A DNA stretch of 32,445 nucleotides from Coriobacteriia bacterium (GTDB lineage Bacteria > Actinomycetota > Coriobacteriia > Anaerosomatales > JAAXUF01). Location: positions 1 through 32,445 of the forward strand of contig JARLGT010000092.1 in NCBI GenBank assembly GCA_031292615.1. The letters are read 5' to 3'. This document shows positions 28,325-32,445 of this stretch, one piece after another (position 1 is the first letter of the stretch; the number at the start of each line of letters is the position of its first letter). The notes under the pieces were generated by a model, which was given only the letters and a program-made list of their open reading frames with translations, did no database searches and was not told the origin of the DNA. Position numbers and translations under genes: made by a program.

Positions 28325-29859
28325 GGCAATTACTGAGACCAGGCTCGCTCGGCCGCCGCGTGTTCCTGGCGCTCATTGTTGGAGAGCTGGTATTTGCCAT
28401 CGTGATGGGCGTCACCATCGGTGTGTTCACCACACTTGCCGATGTGCGGCAGCGCGAGGAAGCGGTCAGGCAGATAAGCTCGTCGATTGCCGCCGGGCTC
28501 ATGCCCATGATTGCGGACCAGCAAATCACACACGTTCAAGCGCAGCTGTCGAGCATCGTCCAGACAGCCAACGTTCACGACGTCATCGGGATCGGCATAC
28601 GAGACGCTTCCGGGACCGAGATCGCGCATCAAGGAGCGGCGCTGACCGAAACCCCCGGGGCGCAGCAAGGTCTACTGACGCCCTTGGCGCCGCTGCTGAA
28701 GAATCAAGTCGTTGTCCAGCCGGTTGTAGTAGACGGGCTACAGGTTGCTACCGTGTCGATTCTGTTCTCCCCGCCGGGGATGGACTCACTGAAGGTTCCG
28801 ATAATCGCATCGGTGGTCGTACTGCTGTCTGTGATCGTCGTGTCGCTGCCGTGGACCGCGTGGAAGCTCACAACGGACGTAGTGGAGCCGCTTGACGAAC
28901 TTGGCGCTTTCGCGACGCAGATTGCCGAGGGCGATCTCGACGCGTCGCCGCCCACACGAAGAGGCGGTGAGATAGGCGAACTCCAGGAAACCCTGGGTCG
29001 CATGAGCGTCCAACTGAAGTACCGCGACGATCAGCTCAGGGGCTCGTACTCGGATCTCGCGAAAGCCTACGGGGACCTCGACCGCGCCAAACACGAGATT
29101 GAACAACTTGCCGCCTTGAAGGCCGATTTTGTCGCCATCGCAGCGCATGAACTTCGAAGCCCGCTGACGACGATAACCCTCTATGCCGAGCTTCTGGAGA
29201 CAGGAGCGCTGTCCGAACTCGAGCCCAAGGCTTTGGACGCAGTGGAAGTAATCGGCTCTGCATCCGCGCGCCTTGGTTCGATTGTCTCGGATCTGATGGA
29301 CTCCGCGTTGCTCGAGCGCGGGCTCATGCCGATTCAGTTCGGTGATGTGTGGGTGAGCGAGCTTGTGGGCAATGCGGCGAGGGACGCGCAGCTAATGGCG
29401 CAGTCGCACGACATCACGATCCGATTTGAGGATTTCACACCGGATACCGTGATCCGCGGGGATGCCTTGCGGCTTCGCCAAGTGCTGGACAACCTGCTCT
29501 CGAATGCCGTTAAGTACTCGCCCGCAGGCACACAAGTCGATGTCAGACTGGGCACGGATGCAGACTTCATCGACATAGAGGTTGCCGATCAAGGGATCGG
29601 CGTGTCACAGGGCGACAAGCACGTGCTCTTCACGCTATTCGGGCGCGTAGATTCCGGTGATGGAAGGGACACGTCGGGCCTCGGGCTAGGTCTCGCCATC
29701 AGCGCACGAATCGTCGAAGCGCACGGCGGACACCTCACTTATCGAGATAACGAGCGGGGCAGGGGAAGCGTCTTCTGCGCGAGACTGCCTCGCGGTGGAC
29801 GTGAAGCAGACCTCCCGAGCACGACGATTCTGGTGGTTGGAGAAGACAGGCATGAGTGA
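28321..29859 (+). CDS. Sensor histidine kinase with HAMP domain
   Basis: 512 residues. Membrane segment 1 at about 13-37, an extracytoplasmic domain to about 157, membrane segment 2 at about 159-180, then HAMP (about 180-235), a coiled coil, and the HisKA domain with His276 in AAHELRSPLTT. The ATPase has N box DNLLSNAVKYSP, G1 DQGIG and G2 GLGLGLAISARI. The GTG at 28321 overlaps the binding-protein stop. A PhnD-like partner upstream suggests it senses the ligand through that protein. It probably phosphorylates the LytTR regulator next door. The kinase's last residues overlap the regulator's start. Confidence 0.9.
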   Translation: MRQLLRPGSLGRRVFLALIVGELVFAIVMGVTIGVFTTLADVRQREEAVRQISSSIAAGLMPMIADQQITHVQAQLSSIVQTANVHDVIGIGIRDASGTEIAHQGAALTETPGAQQGLLTPLAPLLKNQVVVQPVVVDGLQVATVSILFSPPGMDSLKVPIIASVVVLLSVIVVSLPWTAWKLTTDVVEPLDELGAFATQIAEGDLDASPPTRRGGEIGELQETLGRMSVQLKYRDDQLRGSYSDLAKAYGDLDRAKHEIEQLAALKADFVAIAAHELRSPLTTITLYAELLETGALSELEPKALDAVEVIGSASARLGSIVSDLMDSALLERGLMPIQFGDVWVSELVGNAARDAQLMAQSHDITIRFEDFTPDTVIRGDALRLRQVLDNLLSNAVKYSPAGTQVDVRLGTDADFIDIEVADQGIGVSQGDKHVLFTLFGRVDSGDGRDTSGLGLGLAISARIVEAHGGHLTYRDNERGRGSVFCARLPRGGREADLPSTTILVVGEDRHE

Positions 29860-30610
29860 TTCCGTTCTGCCGCAATCTGCGCAAACAAGAATCCTGCTGG
29901 TCGACGACGACGTTCAGCTGGTCCGGGGTCTGAAGACCGCGTTGGAGCACCATGGGTATGTCGTCCGAGCCGTCGAACGAGGGGCGCACGCCGCTGAGAT
30001 AGCGACGCAGTTCGGGCCGCAGCTTATTCTCCTCGATGTGATGATGCCGGGGGTTGATGGCTGGCAGGTCCTTGGTCAGCTCAGGGCCAGCCCGCACACG
30101 GAGAGCATTCCGGTGATCATGCTGACTGCAAGCGGCGCTGACGCCGCGAAACTGAAGGGCTTCTCTTTGGGCGCGGATGACTACGTCACCAAGCCCTTCA
30201 GCCTACAGGAGCTGCAGTGCCGAGTTGAGGCCGTGCTCAGACGCTCGAGGCCGCGCGACGCGGCGGAAGCCGAATGGTCGATTCCAGTCTTGGCGGGTAC
30301 CTCCGGCTTTGAGTTCTTGAAGAGCACGGATATCTACTTCGCGGAGGGTATCCGGAACTACACGTACGTTCACACGTATGACTCCCGCTACCTCTGCCGA
30401 CTCTCTCTGGGCGCACTTGACGACCAGCACGTCGCCGATTTCATGCGCGTGCACCGATCGTACGTCGTGAATATGGCTCAGGTCAGGGGCTGTGGCTGGG
30501 TGAGCGGCTCTTCTTACAGACTCCGCCTCGGAGACCTTGCGCGGACTGAGTTTCCGGTGAGCCGCGCGCTGCTGTCTGAGGTCCAGACGCGTCTCGGCCT
30601 GAAGGCGTAG
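29852..30610 (+). CDS. LytTR-type response regulator
   Basis: 252 residues. Receiver domain with VDDD at 17-20, phosphoacceptor Asp62 (LLDVMMPG), Thr92 and Lys114 (KPF). The C-terminal half (about 147-250) is LytTR-like: GFEFLKSTDIYFAEGIRNYT, LCRLSLGALD, FMRVHRSYVVNMAQV and PVSRALLSEVQ. LytTR domains bind direct repeats upstream of targets. ATG at 29852, overlapping the kinase gene by eight bases. Its likely targets include the cytochrome genes downstream, but no binding repeats are identified. Confidence 0.9.
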   Translation: MSDSVLPQSAQTRILLVDDDVQLVRGLKTALEHHGYVVRAVERGAHAAEIATQFGPQLILLDVMMPGVDGWQVLGQLRASPHTESIPVIMLTASGADAAKLKGFSLGADDYVTKPFSLQELQCRVEAVLRRSRPRDAAEAEWSIPVLAGTSGFEFLKSTDIYFAEGIRNYTYVHTYDSRYLCRLSLGALDDQHVADFMRVHRSYVVNMAQVRGCGWVSGSSYRLRLGDLARTEFPVSRALLSEVQTRLGLKA

Positions 30611-30919
30611 CGCTCCGTTCAGCCGTTGCTCATCGGTGCGCGCAGACTGTCGGCGCGGCAGTTCTGAGCCGGCGTTGCCACGCCGCGTTGTCTGGCCTTG
30701 CGGAGCACCCAATCAGGAGCCCATCTACGACCGCGCGTTTGAAGGCGCGCCGATGTCCTAGCGGCTGCTCCGACGCCCGCGCCCAGCGAAGCCGACAGGC
30801 CCGACGGGCGGCTGGTTTCGTCATTGGTAGTCCCCCACTCGTCACTGCGACGGTCGACTCATCCTTGATGTCGGCCTGTTGTACATGAGGCTGCCTTCAC
30901 TCTCGTTTGTGGAGGTTTA
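30611..30919. other. 309-base stretch without a supported gene
   Basis: GC-rich with short Arg-rich frames only. No clear terminator with T-run or sigma-70 promoter is evident. It separates the signalling genes from the cytochrome genes and probably contains the promoter of the latter. Confidence 0.5.
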
Positions 30920-31009
30920 ATGGAGACTAAGCAAGTCTGTCCGTGCTCGTTAGCGGTACGACACAAGGGGAGGGGAGCGCTCAAAAGTACCTGCAAGAAC
31001 TGCGCATGA
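30920..31009 (+). CDS. Small cysteine-rich ORF, 29 residues
   Basis: ATG at 30920 with GGAGG (30911-30915) four bases upstream. The product starts METKQVCPCSLAVRH and ends STCKNCA, with CxC and CxxC pairs that could bind a metal. It lies 26 bases before the Tat-exported cytochrome, in the same direction. The good ribosome site and Cys spacing suggest it is translated; it is not recognised. Confidence 0.4.
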   Translation: METKQVCPCSLAVRHKGRGALKSTCKNCA

Positions 31010-31035
31010 AACGGACCAAGAGAGGAAGGCTAGAA

Positions 31036-31947
31036 ATGACCACCACCAAAATCTCACGTAGGCAGTTCCTGGGCGGTGCGGCGGGTGCCGCAGCAGTAGT
31101 GGGAGCGGCGACGCTGCCGTTCGCCATGAATGTTTCCACAGCAGCGGCGACGCCGCCGCAAGTGTTCCCGTTGGCCATCGACACCGGTGGATGGGTGCCG
31201 CTGGATGCCAAGGCGTGCGCTCGTCAAGCCTACGAGATTTACAAGGGTAAGTGGGCTGGGCACTCGGCGTGCTGCGAAGCGACCTACTGGCCCATCGTCG
31301 GTGTCCTCGCTGCAAGGTACCCGACGACCTGGGGCAACATTCCCATGGGCATGTTCAACTACGGCGGCGGCGGCGTTAACAGCTACGGATCGATTTGTGG
31401 CTGCCCCAACGGTGCATCCGCTCTGCTTTCACAGATCAGCGCCACGACCGGCATGAAGATGAACTTCATGTCTTGGTATGAGAAGACGGCTCTGCCGAGC
31501 AACGCGGCCTCTCTTGACTACCTCACCGGTACTTGGTCTGCGCCCGCCGGTGCAACTGGCGGCTGGGCCGATTATCTGACCGCTGGGGCAACCCAGATTC
31601 CAATTCCGACCAATAACCTCCCGAGTTCTACCTCGGGCAACGTACTCTGCCACGTCTCCCTCACTAAGTGGCGGGTCGCAGCGGACCAGTTCCAGCACGC
31701 CTACTCCCTGACGAAGGATCTCCAGTCTCAGCGTTGTGGCGCGCTCTGTTACGACGCCGTGTACTATCTCGCGACGCTGATCAACACGTGGAAGGCCGGC
31801 GGCACGATCGACGGTTCGACCAGCGTGGACGCTAGCACTGCGGGCTGCAAGGCAACGGCCTGCCACGGCTCGAGCCCGACCGACCCGCTCTGCGACTCCG
31901 TTACCGCCCAGGGCAGCATGAAGTGCTCCACATGTCACTCCATGTAG
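31036..31947 (+). CDS. Tat-exported split-Soret-like cytochrome c
   Basis: 303 residues, ATG at 31036 behind AGGAAGG. The N-terminus is a twin-arginine signal SRRQFLGGAAGAAAVVGAA. The middle has Cys-rich GKWAGHSACCEATYW and SYGSICGCPNGA, resembling the C_GCAxxG_C_C/split-Soret group. The C-terminus has CKATACH (CX4CH) and CSTCHSM (CXXCH) haem-binding motifs, so probably two haems. Split-Soret cytochromes occur in sulfate reducers and other anaerobes; the exact reaction is unknown. It is followed by a multihaem cytochrome gene. Confidence 0.82.
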   Translation: MTTTKISRRQFLGGAAGAAAVVGAATLPFAMNVSTAAATPPQVFPLAIDTGGWVPLDAKACARQAYEIYKGKWAGHSACCEATYWPIVGVLAARYPTTWGNIPMGMFNYGGGGVNSYGSICGCPNGASALLSQISATTGMKMNFMSWYEKTALPSNAASLDYLTGTWSAPAGATGGWADYLTAGATQIPIPTNNLPSSTSGNVLCHVSLTKWRVAADQFQHAYSLTKDLQSQRCGALCYDAVYYLATLINTWKAGGTIDGSTSVDASTAGCKATACHGSSPTDPLCDSVTAQGSMKCSTCHSM

Positions 31948-31964
31948 GTCTAGTAGCGATACCC

Positions 31965-32024
31965 CGGTGTCGCACATCGCGTCACACCGAGGACACTTAC
32001 AAGAGGTCGGTCCGCACGCGGACC
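31965..32024. terminator. Two stem-loops between the cytochrome genes
   Basis: CGGTGT (31965-31970) pairs with ACACCG (31984-31989), and GGTCCGC (32009-32015) pairs with GCGGACC (32018-32024). Neither is followed by a T-run, so they may be processing or partial-termination structures that set the ratio of the two cytochromes. Confidence 0.3.
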
Positions 32025-32042
32025 ACTACTAGAGGAGGATCT

Positions 32043-32445
32043 GTGAAGAAGACTCTGCTCGTCGCGGCTCTCGTCGCGATGCTCGTGTTCGCCTTCTCCG
32101 GCGCTGCCTTCGCCGCAGGAATCAACCACTCCGGCCAGCAGCGCCTCGGTGCTGCGGCGACCGCGCCGGCCAACGGCTACAACCAGGACGGCACGCCCAA
32201 CCTCGCCATCCCGGGCGCCGGCACCAACACCTACATGGACTGGAACAAGGGTCTGGGCGACAACGCCAACAACGGCAGCTCGCCGCACGGCAACTACACG
32301 ACGACAACCGTAAAGTGTGTCGTGTGCCACGCGGTCCACTACGCCGGCGCCAACGGTGCCCCGGTCGGCTCTGCCACCGGCGTCGCTGACACCCTGTTGC
32401 GTGTCCGTGCCGACTCGGCGTGCATCCTGTGCCACGCCACCACCG
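32043..32445 (+). CDS. Exported multihaem c-type cytochrome, 3' end outside window
   Basis: GTG at 32043 behind AGAGGAGG. A Sec signal peptide is visible (KKTLLVAALVAMLVFAFSGAAFA), then a Gly/Asn/Ala-rich region, and two haem motifs before the window ends: CVVCH and CILCH. The gene continues past 32445. Further CXXCH motifs are likely but not seen. It may carry electrons outside the cell together with the split-Soret-like protein upstream. Confidence 0.85.
   Translation, partial: MKKTLLVAALVAMLVFAFSGAAFAAGINHSGQQRLGAAATAPANGYNQDGTPNLAIPGAGTNTYMDWNKGLGDNANNGSSPHGNYTTTTVKCVVCHAVHYAGANGAPVGSATGVADTLLRVRADSACILCHATT

Noticed and set aside
1-32445. CRISPR array
   Set aside because: No regularly spaced repeat units of 25-40 bases were seen; the three dispersed segments are long and irregularly placed.

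Overview
The window is GC-rich bacterial DNA with many GTG/TTG starts, strong Shine-Dalgarno sites and tightly packed operons. Gene content points to a strict anaerobe: B12-type radical SAM enzymes, ferredoxin-containing MinD-type ATPases, NifX-like proteins, UGA-decoded selenoproteins and exported c-type cytochromes. The style fits an anaerobic high-GC actinobacterium, for example of the Coriobacteriia/OPB41 type. That placement is inference; no taxonomic marker is present.

1-6.24 kb: the 3' part of a tRNA-Ser(CGA) is followed by a tyrosine integrase reading toward it, a zinc-ribbon protein, and a divergent set of XRE repressor, excisionase-like protein, primase-helicase and small replication-type genes. 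This is an integrated element using the tRNA as attachment site. I found no second att copy.

6.2-10.06 kb: a decayed accessory zone. Three diverged copies of one segment (the 3' end of the element's last gene plus a convergent small gene) are scattered here. Between copies 2 and 3 lie two minus-strand genes (HEPN-like and uracil-DNA-glycosylase-like) flanked by attC-like sites, resembling an integron cassette cluster without an integrase.

10.06-17.5 kb: the most interesting part. An ArsR-controlled operon (clear promoter plus palindromic operator) encodes a small thioredoxin-like protein, an ArsP-type permease, two selenoproteins and a permease split over two genes. A second set encodes a DUF4405-type membrane protein and a Gly-rich membrane protein. 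A third encodes a methyltransferase, two DUF2892 proteins, OsmC, another selenoprotein, a rhodanese and an FmdB-type zinc ribbon. The three selenoprotein genes contain five in-frame UGA codons; four are followed by hairpins with a G-rich apical loop (GGTCT twice, GGTC, GGGT), as in bacterial SECIS elements. Conventional gene calling would miss or truncate all three. Two of them are paralogues of a family I do not recognise.

17.6-24.75 kb: a B12-binding radical SAM enzyme paired with a radical-SAM-like protein lacking one cluster cysteine (minus strand), then a BchE-like radical SAM enzyme, a PadR regulator, a DUF5320-like small protein, two NifX-like proteins and two MinD/ferredoxin ATPases. 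CsoR/CstR-type palindromes (TACCCC-TA-GGGGTA class) precede the DUF4405 operon, the methyltransferase-rhodanese operon and the radical SAM pair, suggesting one regulon.

24.8-32.4 kb: a TPR protein, a membrane protein, a PhnD-like binding protein with a sensor kinase and a LytTR response regulator, then a Tat-exported split-Soret-like cytochrome and the start of a multihaem cytochrome cut by the window end.
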